Translations under genes and position numbers: made by a program
Assembly (NCBI GenBank): GCA_945865645.1
Contig: CAMBEI010000010.1
Coordinates: 1 to 59,673, forward strand
Direction of reading: 5' to 3'
Length of the DNA stretch: 59,673 nt
From: Chitinophaga pinensis
Lineage (GTDB): Bacteria; Bacteroidota; Bacteroidia; Chitinophagales; Chitinophagaceae
The notes under the pieces: generated by a model
Databases searched by the model: none
What the model was told of the DNA's origin: nothing
The model's input: the letters and a program-made list of their open reading frames with translations, nothing else
Shown here: piece by piece, positions 1 through 8,182 of the stretch
Position numbering within the stretch: position 1 is the stretch's first letter
How the letters are laid out: each line of letters begins with the position of its first letter

Positions 1-1648
1 ATTTGCTAATGAGTAATTCGTCACTCAGCGAATTTAATTTTAGAATGATACTTGATGGCTTTTTTAATTTTGCCATTTTTATTTCCTTATTAATTAGCAG
101 AAGCAAATGTCTGCGCATTCCTGTAGGACTCACCAATAATGTTTTGCAATTTTTTAATACTTTGCTTCCTATATGGGGTTGTTCTAAGTAACTAAATATG
201 CGATTTACATCTGCCATTATATTTCGGTCTGACGTTAGAAGGCAGGAATCTCCGTAAATGGCGGCTGTTTTTTCGTTTAGATTTCCGGTACTTATAAAAC
301 CATAATGAATGGTTCGATTATTTATTCGCTTTTTAATTAAACAGATTTTGGCGTGCACTTTAAAATTAGGTACCCCAATTAAAACTTTTACACCTGCATC
401 TTCAAGTTCTTCCTTCCATTCTATATTAGCTTCTTCATCAAATCTAGCCCTAAGTTCTAACACAACAGTTACAGATTTACCATTGCGTACAGCATTGGTA
501 AGTGTATTAATGATTTTTGAACGATCAGCTAAACGATAGCAGGTAATTTTAATGCTTACTACATCTGGGTCTATGGCAGCTTCGCGCAAAAGATCAATAA
601 TGCTATTAAAGGAATGATACGGAAAATTTAGCAGTACGTCTTTTTTTAAAACAATTTTAGTTACACTGGTTGCATTTTTTAAAGCTGGGTGAATAAAAGA
701 TTTTTTCCGAAGTTTTGTATGATTAAATACAGATTCAGGAAAGCTAATAAAATCTTTAAAGTTATGAATACGCCCTCCTGGGATGAGGGTATCTTTTTTT
801 AATAACCCCATTCGCTTTACCAGGTAGGTTAGGAGAGTTGTGTCAATGGCTTTGTCAAAAATAAATCGTACTGGTTTTCCTTTTTTTCGATTCTTTAGCC
901 CGGTCTCAATTTTTTGAATAAGAGAAGTAGCCAGATCATTATCTATGTCAATTTCTGCATCACGGGTAACTTTTATAATATGCGACGAAAAAGTATCGTA
1001 CCCAAAAAAAGAAAAAATATTTGGCAAACAAAATCGAATAACGTCCTCCAATAAAATAATAGATTTTTCTGCATTTTTTTTGGGTAGAATAATAAATCTT
1101 GGCAATCGCCTGGTTGGTACTGCCACCAAAGCAAATTTTGACGAAATTGATTTATCTTTTTTAGAAAGTTTGCAAGCCAGATAAATTGATTTATCATTCA
1201 ATGTTGGAAAGATTTGGATACTTTCTATCATCAAAGGAATGATGTTGCTGCGTACCTCTTCGTTAAAATAATCAAGAACAAAAGCTTGCTGTGTTTTATT
1301 TAACTGCGTTTCATTAACAAGTTGTATTTTTTCTTTTTTTAATTCTCTTAATATTTCATTCCAAATGCGTTCAAATTCTTTCTGTTGCTCAACCACTATT
1401 TCTTGTATCTCCTCAATAATAGCATCGGGTTTAATTTCCAGATGCATCTTCGATTTTTTACCTAATTCAATCATGCGTTTTAGCGCAGCCACTCGTACCC
1501 TAAAAAACTCGTCTAAATTATTCGAAAATATTGCCAAAAAACGAATTCGCTCTCTTAATGGAACTGTTTGGTCAGCTGCTTCTTGTAAGACACGGTCATT
1601 AAAAGATAACCAGCTGATATCTCTAAATATGATTTTTCTTTTTTGCAA
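1..1648 (-). CDS. ppk1: Polyphosphate kinase 1 (3' end outside window)
   Basis: PPK1 reversibly transfers the ATP gamma-phosphate to inorganic polyphosphate. I read it by translating the minus strand. The N-terminal domain shows FRDISWLSFNDRVLQEA and, further on, FLAIFSNNLDEFFRVRVAAL, both family hallmarks. Near positions 350-370 is KVHAKICLIKK, containing the histidine that is phosphorylated in this family (codon at 353-355), followed by STGNLNEKTAAIYGD. About 549 codons are present against roughly 690 for the family, so the C-terminus lies beyond base 1. The frame is closed upstream by TAG at 1655-1657. The only conventional start before the conserved block is TTG at 1646-1648, giving MQKRKIIFRDISWL. 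The identification is firm; the start is less certain. Confidence 0.93.
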   Translation of the reverse strand, partial: MQKRKIIFRDISWLSFNDRVLQEAADQTVPLRERIRFLAIFSNNLDEFFRVRVAALKRMIELGKKSKMHLEIKPDAIIEEIQEIVVEQQKEFERIWNEILRELKKEKIQLVNETQLNKTQQAFVLDYFNEEVRSNIIPLMIESIQIFPTLNDKSIYLACKLSKKDKSISSKFALVAVPTRRLPRFIILPKKNAEKSIILLEDVIRFCLPNIFSFFGYDTFSSHIIKVTRDAEIDIDNDLATSLIQKIETGLKNRKKGKPVRFIFDKAIDTTLLTYLVKRMGLLKKDTLIPGGRIHNFKDFISFPESVFNHTKLRKKSFIHPALKNATSVTKIVLKKDVLLNFPYHSFNSIIDLLREAAIDPDVVSIKITCYRLADRSKIINTLTNAVRNGKSVTVVLELRARFDEEANIEWKEELEDAGVKVLIGVPNFKVHAKICLIKKRINNRTIHYGFISTGNLNEKTAAIYGDSCLLTSDRNIMADVNRIFSYLEQPHIGSKVLKNCKTLLVSPTGMRRHLLLLINKEIKMAKLKKPSSIILKLNSLSDELLISK

Positions 1649-1748
1649 ACAAAACTAGGTTTTAAAAATAGGTTATAATGAAATTAAGTACTGCTTTCTG
1701 TAAGAAAACGAAATCAATATTAAGTTTATGTAAAATTTTGAAAAGTAA

Positions 1749-2243
1749 TTATTTAAGATTTTTCATTTTTTCAATAATGTTAGTAGTAGAAAATCCTTCA
1801 CGTAAGTTTACGGTTTTTACTTCGCCGCCATTATTTATTACTTCCTTGGCACCAACAATTTGATCAATTGTGTAATCGCCGCCCTTTACTAAAATATCGG
1901 GCAAAATTGATGTTATTAAATTTATTGGAGTGTCTTCTTCAAATAAAATAACGGCATCTACCATCAACAATGAAGCCATTAATAAAATTCTTGACTCTTG
2001 CTGGTTAACTGGACGGCTTTCGCCTTTTAACCTTTTTACCGATGCATCACCATTTATACCTACAATTAAAATATGGCCAAAACTAGCCGCTTCGCTTAAA
2101 GTAGCAATATGACCTTCGTGCAAAATATCGAATACCCCATTGGTAAATACAATTTTTTTATCGAGTAAACGCCATCTTCTAAGCTGATGGGTTAATTCAT
2201 TTAGCGTATATATATTATTAGGAATACTATGTACTGATTTCAT
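1749..2243 (-). CDS. rfaE2: D-glycero-beta-D-manno-heptose 1-phosphate adenylyltransferase
   Basis: A 164-residue stand-alone cytidylyltransferase-fold enzyme, equivalent to the C-terminal half of E. coli HldE. It is expected to activate heptose-1-phosphate with a nucleotide for ADP-heptose and LPS core synthesis. Residues 30-46 carry IVFTNGVFDILHEGH, with the HxGH nucleotide-binding motif as HEGH. ILVKGGDYT follows around residue 115, and a late STTNIIEKM segment matches the family's C-terminal S/T signature. The gene overlaps the 3' end of the upstream flippase-like gene by 17 bases, so the two are probably co-transcribed. No kinase partner (RfaE1) is present nearby. Other small-molecule nucleotidyltransferases of this fold are possible but less likely. 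Confidence 0.85.
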   Translation of the reverse strand: MKSVHSIPNNIYTLNELTHQLRRWRLLDKKIVFTNGVFDILHEGHIATLSEAASFGHILIVGINGDASVKRLKGESRPVNQQESRILLMASLLMVDAVILFEEDTPINLITSILPDILVKGGDYTIDQIVGAKEVINNGGEVKTVNLREGFSTTNIIEKMKNLK

Positions 2244-3237
2244 TTTTTTTTCTATTAAGATAAGGAATAATTAATAAACAAACAACGCCAGCAATTATAA
2301 TAATTCCGGTTGAAACGCCCCACATCATCCATCCAAATGCTTTACCTAAAGGATTTGCAATGCTGTAAATTAACAAGGTTTTCATTACAAATAATGGAAA
2401 AGACCCAATGCCTCCTGGAGTTACTATCATGGCTAAAGAGGTAAGTGATAAAACAGAAAATGCCGCTTTAATACCCAGTTGAGATATTCCTTCCATGGCT
2501 TGAAAGCCAATGTAAACTTGTAATAAATAAAGTGACCAAATGAAAAATGTATGTAATAAAAATAATTGTTTGTTTTTTAATATTTTAATAGTTTTAAAAC
2601 CTTCTATAATACCTATAAAAACCTGATTTATTTTATTTATAATTTTATTTTGTGGAAATTTTTTTAAAAGAATTTTTATTATTATAATAAGTAAAGTAAT
2701 TATGGTAATAATGATTACTAGGTTTATCCATATTGGAATACCAGCGGCATTGCCCATTATTATTATTTTTTCTTTTACATAATTACCTACCAAATCAATT
2801 TGAATTAAAATGGTTATAGCAATCAATATTAAAAAACAGATAATATCAAATGTGCGTTCAATAATTATTGTTCCAACCAATTTTTCTACCTTCAATTTTT
2901 CATAACGTGCCAAAAAAGTACATTTCAAAATCTCGCCAAAGCGGGGTATGGCTGAATTAGCCAAATAGCCAATCATTACCACAGAAAAAACATTTTTTAA
3001 TTTGGGTTTATACCCCAGGGGCTCTAATAATAATTTCCAACGAATAGATCGGCTAAGATGACTGAGTAAGGACATTATTACGATAGGAATAATTAACCAA
3101 TAATTGGCATGATTAAACGCACTTGAAAATTCCTGTTTTTCTAAATTGGACATATCTTTTAATTGCCACCAGACTAAAAAAAATCCGCCACCTAAAAAAA
3201 TAAAATATTGCAATATAGATAACCCTCGTTTACGCAT
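2227..3237 (-). CDS. Flippase-like (LPG synthase TM / UPF0104 family) membrane protein
   Basis: A 336-residue polytopic inner-membrane protein with seven or eight hydrophobic segments. It matches the lysylphosphatidylglycerol-synthase transmembrane family (UPF0104, AglD/YbhN type). Visible family features are SHLSRSIRWKLLLEPLGYKP after the second membrane segment, GYLANSAIPRFGEILKC, a cytosolic loop near KIIIMGN, and VTPGGIGSFPLFV near the C-terminus. There is no aminoacyl-transferase domain, so it is not a complete MprF. Members are thought to move lipids or lipid-linked sugars, but the substrate is unknown. Its last 17 bases overlap the start of rfaE2, hinting at a cell-surface glycolipid role. 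The start codon faces a 360-base intergenic region. Confidence 0.82.
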   Translation of the reverse strand: MRKRGLSILQYFIFLGGGFFLVWWQLKDMSNLEKQEFSSAFNHANYWLIIPIVIMSLLSHLSRSIRWKLLLEPLGYKPKLKNVFSVVMIGYLANSAIPRFGEILKCTFLARYEKLKVEKLVGTIIIERTFDIICFLILIAITILIQIDLVGNYVKEKIIIMGNAAGIPIWINLVIIITIITLLIIIIKILLKKFPQNKIINKINQVFIGIIEGFKTIKILKNKQLFLLHTFFIWSLYLLQVYIGFQAMEGISQLGIKAAFSVLSLTSLAMIVTPGGIGSFPLFVMKTLLIYSIANPLGKAFGWMMWGVSTGIIIIAGVVCLLIIPYLNRKKNEIST

Positions 3238-3597
3238 AATGGGTAAAAATACGAAGGGAAAATTTGTTATTATTATAAGATTTAAAATAATTTATTGTCG
3301 GTGCGATTACTGTAATATGAACCCAACTGTAAATTAGGGGGTTTAAAAATATTTTACTAATACCATCAATTGTCATACCTAAACACATAGTTTTATATTA
3401 AAACTATATAGAGAAGTCCCTTAAAGGGATGACTAGCCTATCTAAAACGGACACCTAAAATGAAAAAAATATTTTTTACACGCCTTTATTATGTACTATC
3501 AATTATAATTCAATATGTAACGGTTACTATTAAACCGAATAAATATCGTATTTTGCACTCCCTTTTAAAATATTTATTAGTAACTAACAACGTGCAA
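3238..3597. other. Intergenic region with two small hairpins
   Basis: About 360 bases lie between the divergent flippase-like gene and the chosen start of the glycogen-synthase-like gene. A 9-bp hairpin (387-base region: arms 3387-3395 and 3399-3407, loop of three) is followed by a shorter one around CCCTTAAAGGG at 3418-3428. A weak promoter-like TATTTTG lies at 3549-3555. The frame of the downstream gene stays open through 3460-3597, but that stretch encodes no recognisable domain and I regard it as leader. I see no RNA gene or further ORF of substance. Confidence 0.5.
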
Positions 3598-4410
3598 ATG
3601 AGTACAAAAAAAAGAATTTTATTTATTGCTAATGAAATGTCGCCTTATCTTGAATTGACAGAATTTGCAGATATTGTTAATAAACTTGCTGTAAAATCTA
3701 ATGATAGTGGTATGGAAGTTCGATGTATTATGCCAAGATTTGGGTCTATAAATGAAAGAAGACATCGATTACATGAAGTAGTAAGATTATCAGGTATAAA
3801 TGTAACTATAGATAACGACGATTACCCTTTAACTATAAAGGTAGCATCACTGCCTAATGCTAGGTTGCAAATCTATTTTTTAGATAACGATGACTATTTT
3901 AGAAGGAAATTCATATTTACAGATGAAAAAGAAAATTGGTTTGATGATAATGGCTTAAGAGCTGTTTTGTTTTGTAAAGGGGCATTAGAAACCGTAAAGA
4001 AATTTGGCTGGCCGCCCGATATTATTCATTGTAGTGGGTGGATGACAGGCCTGATTCCTATGTTTATTAAAAATGCTTACAAAAAAGAACCCGTTTTTAG
4101 TAACAGTAAAATTATTTACACTATTGGACAAAATACTTTTAAAGAAAAATTAGAAAAGGATTTTTTAAAAATGATAACTATTAATGATTATGTAACCAAG
4201 AAAGAATTGGACCTATTTAAAGACATTAATAATTTTGCTATGTTTAATGGCGGTGCTAGTTTTGCTGATGCAATTACTTTTGGATCCGAAAAAGTAGACA
4301 AAAAATTAGCAGATCAATTTGCCAAAGTAAAAGGAAAAAAAATTCTAAAATATGATGCAACTAGTGATTTAACAGACTATTTGCAATTGTATGCCGAACT
4401 TGCGAAGTAG
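3598..4410 (+). CDS. Degenerate glycogen/starch synthase N-terminal-domain protein
   Basis: A 270-residue protein resembling only the N-terminal (GT5) Rossmann half of glycogen synthase. It begins MSTKKRILFIANEMSPYLEL, has RCIMPRFGSIN where synthases have their V(M)PxY block, and has PPDIIHCSGWMTGLIPMF matching the DIVHxHDW region. The glucosyl-nucleotide-binding KTGGL signature is missing: the sequence after MSPY reads LELTEFADI. The C-terminal GT1-like half is absent. It is therefore unlikely to be an active synthase. I chose the ATG at 3598 because homology starts there; an in-frame extension to 3460 is possible but unlike the family. The DUF4270 gene follows 32 bases later. Similar truncated proteins occur next to DUF4270 genes in Bacteroidota. 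Confidence 0.75.
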   Translation: MSTKKRILFIANEMSPYLELTEFADIVNKLAVKSNDSGMEVRCIMPRFGSINERRHRLHEVVRLSGINVTIDNDDYPLTIKVASLPNARLQIYFLDNDDYFRRKFIFTDEKENWFDDNGLRAVLFCKGALETVKKFGWPPDIIHCSGWMTGLIPMFIKNAYKKEPVFSNSKIIYTIGQNTFKEKLEKDFLKMITINDYVTKKELDLFKDINNFAMFNGGASFADAITFGSEKVDKKLADQFAKVKGKKILKYDATSDLTDYLQLYAELAK

Positions 4411-4442
4411 AAAACTTAATCGCATTTCATAAAATTATTATT

Positions 4443-5951
4443 GTGCAAAAACGTATTATACCCATAGCATTAGTCGCTATTAGCATTTTTTCAATATTAG
4501 GTTGGAACTGTACCAAACTAGATACCACCGACATTGGTAGTGATCTGTTACCCGCTGTTGATAATATACATACTTTTGATACCATTTTAACAGTGAACTC
4601 TACCCAGGGCTTTTTTAATGACTCTACTTACATTGGTAAATACGACGATTATGCCCTAGGTACTATTAATAATGATCCTTTATTTGGTAAAACCAATGCA
4701 AGTGTTTTTATGCAATTAAAGCCGCCCTTTTATCCATATTATTTTGGTAATACGGGCGATACTTTAAATGCCTTTGGTGCCGGTATAGATTCTGTTGTAT
4801 TATGTTTAAAGTATAAAGGTTTTTGGGGCGATAGCTTACTGCCCGTTCACCTAGAAGTGAGAGAAGTAAATGATTTTATTTTTAGAGATTCTGTATTTAA
4901 AGAAAATACTACCGCCTATAGTCCTGCAGTTATGGGCGCCTTATTAGGATCGGCTAACATAGATGTACGCAAATTGGGGAGTTATGTAAAATTTAATAAC
5001 GGAAGAGATTCTGTTATCAATCAAATTCGTATAAAACTTTCGCCTTCTTGGGCTGCTCAGCTATATAACCGAGATAGTATTGCTGCCAATGGCGCTAATA
5101 ATGCATTTTATTCTGATTCTTTATATAGACGATTTTATAATGGGATAGCCGTTCTTGCTAATGGATCGGGTAATGGGTTAATGTACACAAGCTTATCTGA
5201 TACAGCAACAAAATTAGAAATTCATTACAAAAGAAAAAATTCAGGAAAGTTGGATTCTGTTTATACCTCATTCAGACTAAATCCTTCATTTGCAGATAAC
5301 GTTGCAAACAAACCCGTATCTAATACTAGTAATTATATACTTCGTAACAGAGCTGGCTATCCAGTTAGTAATCCCGCATCAAGCGAACATTATTTACAAA
5401 GCTCGCCTGGAACATTTGTAAATCTTAATATTCCGGGTCTTGCTAATTTATCAAATCGAATTATTCATCGTGCAGAAATTATTGTTGAACAAATAGCCCC
5501 TGTTGATGCACTTGCCGAAAATTTTTATGCGCCTAATTTTCTTTACCTAGATTTAAGAGATAGCACCATTACTGCAAAATGGAAGCCTATTTATTTTGAT
5601 CTTAATACAGCACAGCAATACGACCCAGATTATAAAACGAACATACCTTATATATGTAATCCTATAGATTTTTTATATTTTGGCGGGTTTAGAAGAATAA
5701 AAAATGATGCTTTTGGTAACCAGATTAAGCATTATAATTTTAATGTTTCTAGGTATGTACAACAGATAGTTACTGATCACGCCCGTGTATACAATATGAG
5801 GCTTTATGCTCCTTTTAATCTTTCGTATCCACAATATTCAACAGTTAATTTACCTTTTGGTAATAATATCGCAGCTGGAAGAGTGAGGATAGGTAGTGGC
5901 TCTAATCCAAATTACAAGCTAAGATTGAGGATTATATATTCTAAAATCTAA
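4443..5951 (+). CDS. DUF4270 family lipoprotein
   Basis: A 502-residue predicted lipoprotein of the DUF4270 family, whose function is unknown. The N-terminus has a hydrophobic signal ending ILGWNC, a usable lipobox with Cys23. It is followed by the family-typical TDIGSDLLPAVDNIHTFDT and the repeated DSVVLCLKY, IRIKLSP and RAEIIVEQ beta-strand segments. The start is GTG at 4443: no ATG precedes the signal peptide in this frame, and the first internal ATG falls deep in the domain. It sits 32 bases after the glycogen-synthase-like gene and is probably co-transcribed with it. Expected location is the outer-membrane or periplasmic face. Confidence 0.82.
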   Translation: MQKRIIPIALVAISIFSILGWNCTKLDTTDIGSDLLPAVDNIHTFDTILTVNSTQGFFNDSTYIGKYDDYALGTINNDPLFGKTNASVFMQLKPPFYPYYFGNTGDTLNAFGAGIDSVVLCLKYKGFWGDSLLPVHLEVREVNDFIFRDSVFKENTTAYSPAVMGALLGSANIDVRKLGSYVKFNNGRDSVINQIRIKLSPSWAAQLYNRDSIAANGANNAFYSDSLYRRFYNGIAVLANGSGNGLMYTSLSDTATKLEIHYKRKNSGKLDSVYTSFRLNPSFADNVANKPVSNTSNYILRNRAGYPVSNPASSEHYLQSSPGTFVNLNIPGLANLSNRIIHRAEIIVEQIAPVDALAENFYAPNFLYLDLRDSTITAKWKPIYFDLNTAQQYDPDYKTNIPYICNPIDFLYFGGFRRIKNDAFGNQIKHYNFNVSRYVQQIVTDHARVYNMRLYAPFNLSYPQYSTVNLPFGNNIAAGRVRIGSGSNPNYKLRLRIIYSKI

Positions 5952-5998
5952 TATTTTTTTAAAAAATTTTGACTAAAGTTCTCGTTTTATTGAGGGAC

Positions 5999-6029
5999 TT
6001 TGTTCATTAACACATACACCTTATCTTTG
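5999..6029 (+). promoter_or_regulatory. Bacteroidota-type promoter of metK
   Basis: TTTG at 5999-6002 and TATCTTTG at 6022-6029 are separated by 19 bases, matching the Bacteroidota -33/-7 consensus (TTTG, TAnnTTTG). The box ends 18 bases before the metK ATG. The leader is too short for a SAM riboswitch. Confidence 0.7.
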
Positions 6030-6047
6030 CCATCTTAAAAAAATAAT

Positions 6048-7307
6048 ATGCCATATTTATTTACATCAGAATCGGTAAGTGAAGGACATCCTGATAAAGT
6101 AGCTGATCAAATTAGTGATGCCTTAATAGATAATTTTTTAGCCTTTGATCCACAAAGTAAAGTGGCCTGCGAAACGCTAGTAACAACAGGCCAAGTTATT
6201 TTAGCTGGAGAGGTTAAAAGTAGAGCTTACTTAGATGTACAGGAAATTGCACGTGGAGTTATCCGCAAAATTGGATACACTAAAAGTGAATACATGTTTG
6301 AAGCCAACTCATGCGGTATTTTATCTGCCATTCACGAGCAGTCAGGGGATATTAATCAAGGTGTTGATCGTAAGAAAAAAGAAGAACAGGGTGCAGGCGA
6401 TCAAGGGATGATGTTTGGATATGCTACCAACGAAACTGATAATTATATGCCTTTGGCTTTAGATCTTGCGCATTTTATCTTAATTGAAATGGCGGCAGTA
6501 CGCAGAGAAAATAAAGAAATCAAATACCTTCGCCCTGATGCAAAAAGTCAGGTTACTTTAGAGTATGATGATAATAATCAGCCCATAAGAATAGAAGCTA
6601 TTGTGGTTTCAACACAACATGATGATTTTGCTGCGGATGAGAAAATGTTAGCAAAAATTAAAAAAGATATTATTAATATTGTGATACCAAGGGTTAAATC
6701 CAAGTATCCAAAATATAATCACCTGTTCAATAAGCAAATTAAATATCACATAAACCCAACAGGAAAATTTGTTATTGGTGGTCCACATGGTGATACTGGT
6801 TTAACTGGGCGTAAAATTATTGTAGATACTTATGGCGGTAAAGGCGCTCATGGTGGTGGAGCTTTTAGTGGTAAAGATCCTAGTAAGGTTGATCGTAGCG
6901 CTGCTTATGCTACAAGGCACATTGCAAAAAATTTAGTAGCAGCAGGACTATGTACCGAAGTATTAGTGCAAGTTTCTTATGCTATTGGAGTTGCACAACC
7001 AACAAGTATAAATGTAGTTACTTATGGTACCGCTAAAGTTAAATTAACCGACGGACAAATTGCAGAAAAGATAATGAAAATGTCATGCTTTGATATGAGA
7101 CCTTACTTTATTGAGCAACGTTTAAAATTACGTAACCCTATGTATAGCGAAACAGCTGCTTATGGTCATATGGGACGAAAAAATGAAATCGTTGAAAAAA
7201 TATTTATATCACCCGATGGTAAATCAATTAAAAAGAAAGTTGAATTGTTTACCTGGGAGAAATTAGATGCCGTAAAAGAAGTAAAAAAAGTTTTCGGGTT
7301 AAAATAA
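6048..7307 (+). CDS. metK: S-adenosylmethionine synthase
   Basis: Makes S-adenosylmethionine from ATP and methionine in the cytosol. The 419-residue protein carries the family signatures in order: [20 protein letters not shown] at the N-terminus with the catalytic His, [15 protein letters not shown] around residue 119 (the ATP-binding hexapeptide region), and [19 protein letters not shown] around residue 270 (the P-loop-like signature). Length is normal for Bacteroidota. It has its own promoter and is closed by a hairpin terminator at 7349-7382, so it is monocistronic. SAM supply also serves the methyltransferase downstream, though the two are transcribed separately. Confidence 0.98.
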   Translation: MPYLFTSESVSEGHPDKVADQISDALIDNFLAFDPQSKVACETLVTTGQVILAGEVKSRAYLDVQEIARGVIRKIGYTKSEYMFEANSCGILSAIHEQSGDINQGVDRKKKEEQGAGDQGMMFGYATNETDNYMPLALDLAHFILIEMAAVRRENKEIKYLRPDAKSQVTLEYDDNNQPIRIEAIVVSTQHDDFAADEKMLAKIKKDIINIVIPRVKSKYPKYNHLFNKQIKYHINPTGKFVIGGPHGDTGLTGRKIIVDTYGGKGAHGGGAFSGKDPSKVDRSAAYATRHIAKNLVAAGLCTEVLVQVSYAIGVAQPTSINVVTYGTAKVKLTDGQIAEKIMKMSCFDMRPYFIEQRLKLRNPMYSETAAYGHMGRKNEIVEKIFISPDGKSIKKKVELFTWEKLDAVKEVKKVFGLK

Positions 7308-7348
7308 CGCAACCTCAAATCTTACTTTATATTGTTAAGCTCTTAAAG

Positions 7349-7382
7349 ACCATAAGTGATTAAAAAACTTATGGTTTTTTTA
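7349..7382 (+). terminator. Intrinsic terminator after metK
   Basis: ACCATAAG (7349-7356) pairs perfectly with CTTATGGT (7368-7375) across an 11-base loop, followed by a run of T. It lies 42 bases after the metK stop. Confidence 0.8.
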
Positions 7383-7399
7383 ATTGGTTTAATTAAGAT

Positions 7400-7407
7400 T
7401 AAATTTG
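7400..7407 (+). promoter_or_regulatory. -7 box immediately before rlmB
   Basis: TAAATTTG at 7400-7407 matches TAnnTTTG. It ends only 4 bases before the ATG at 7412, so the transcript would be essentially leaderless. No clear TTTG -33 element is seen. Confidence 0.5.
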
Positions 7408-7411
7408 GAAA

Positions 7412-8182
7412 ATGAAAAATTTCAGACAACAGCAACATCGGCCAAAAAAAAATACACTAGTAGTTGGCCGTAAAGCGGTTACCGAAGCTTTACAAACTGG
7501 TAAACAATTAGAACGAATTTATTTGCAAAGTACCGTGCATGGAGAAACGATTGATGAAATAAAAAAACTTGCCGAAAAAACACAGACTCCAATCAACAAA
7601 GTTCCTGTTGAAAAAATAAATAATTTTAATGTAAGTAATCACGAAGGATGTGTAGCATTAATTGCCAAAGTGCAGTACCAAGATTTGCAAGATGTGATTT
7701 CATTTTTAGTAGAAAAAGGAGAAGTACCTTTATTTTTAATACTCGATGGTATAACAGATATCAGAAATATTGGAGGTATTGCCCGAAGTGCTTTTTGTTT
7801 TGGTGTTAACGCCATCATTATACCCGATAAAGGTGTAGGTGCATTAAATGAAGATGCCGTACTTACCTCTGCTGGAGCATTGGAGCAAATTACAGTATGC
7901 AGGGTTAATAGCTTAATGAAGACTGTTGACGACTTACATATGAATGGGGTAAAAGTTTTTGCTAGTGAAATGAAGGCAACAAAAAGAGTTTTTGAGCTCG
8001 AATTAAATGAGCCCTGTGCCATTGTGATGGGAGGTGAAGAAAAAGGTATTTATCCGGCACTTTTAAAAACCTGCGACGATCAATTTCAAATACCTATGAC
8101 AGGTGAGTTTGATTCCTTAAACGTATCCGTTGCCACCGGTATTATATTGTATGAGGTAATGAAACAACGTAATGTATTATGA
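7412..8182 (+). CDS. rlmB: TrmH-family 23S rRNA 2'-O-methyltransferase RlmB
   Basis: A 256-residue SpoU/TrmH-class methyltransferase, predicted to methylate the ribose of G2251 in 23S rRNA using SAM. The N-terminal substrate-binding domain includes LVVGRKAVTEALQTGKQLERI. The knotted catalytic domain shows motif 1 as ITDIRNIGGIARSAFCFG, motif 2 as IVMGGEEKGIYP and motif 3 as SLNVSVATGIILYEV, all at normal spacing. The stop overlaps the ATG of the next gene (ATGA at 8179-8182), indicating translational coupling. Exact RNA target is inferred from family; a tRNA target is possible. Confidence 0.9.
   Translation: MKNFRQQQHRPKKNTLVVGRKAVTEALQTGKQLERIYLQSTVHGETIDEIKKLAEKTQTPINKVPVEKINNFNVSNHEGCVALIAKVQYQDLQDVISFLVEKGEVPLFLILDGITDIRNIGGIARSAFCFGVNAIIIPDKGVGALNEDAVLTSAGALEQITVCRVNSLMKTVDDLHMNGVKVFASEMKATKRVFELELNEPCAIVMGGEEKGIYPALLKTCDDQFQIPMTGEFDSLNVSVATGIILYEVMKQRNVL

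Noticed and set aside
945..1197. Open frames on both strands within 945-1197 as small genes
   Set aside because: They are shadows of the ppk1 coding region, which reads through on the minus strand with family motifs.
3460..3597. N-terminal extension of the glycogen-synthase-like gene
   Set aside because: The 46 codons carry no family similarity, and a promoter-like element lies inside the stretch.
5952..6047. SAM riboswitch before metK
   Set aside because: The predicted transcript leader is under 20 bases, too short for any known SAM aptamer.
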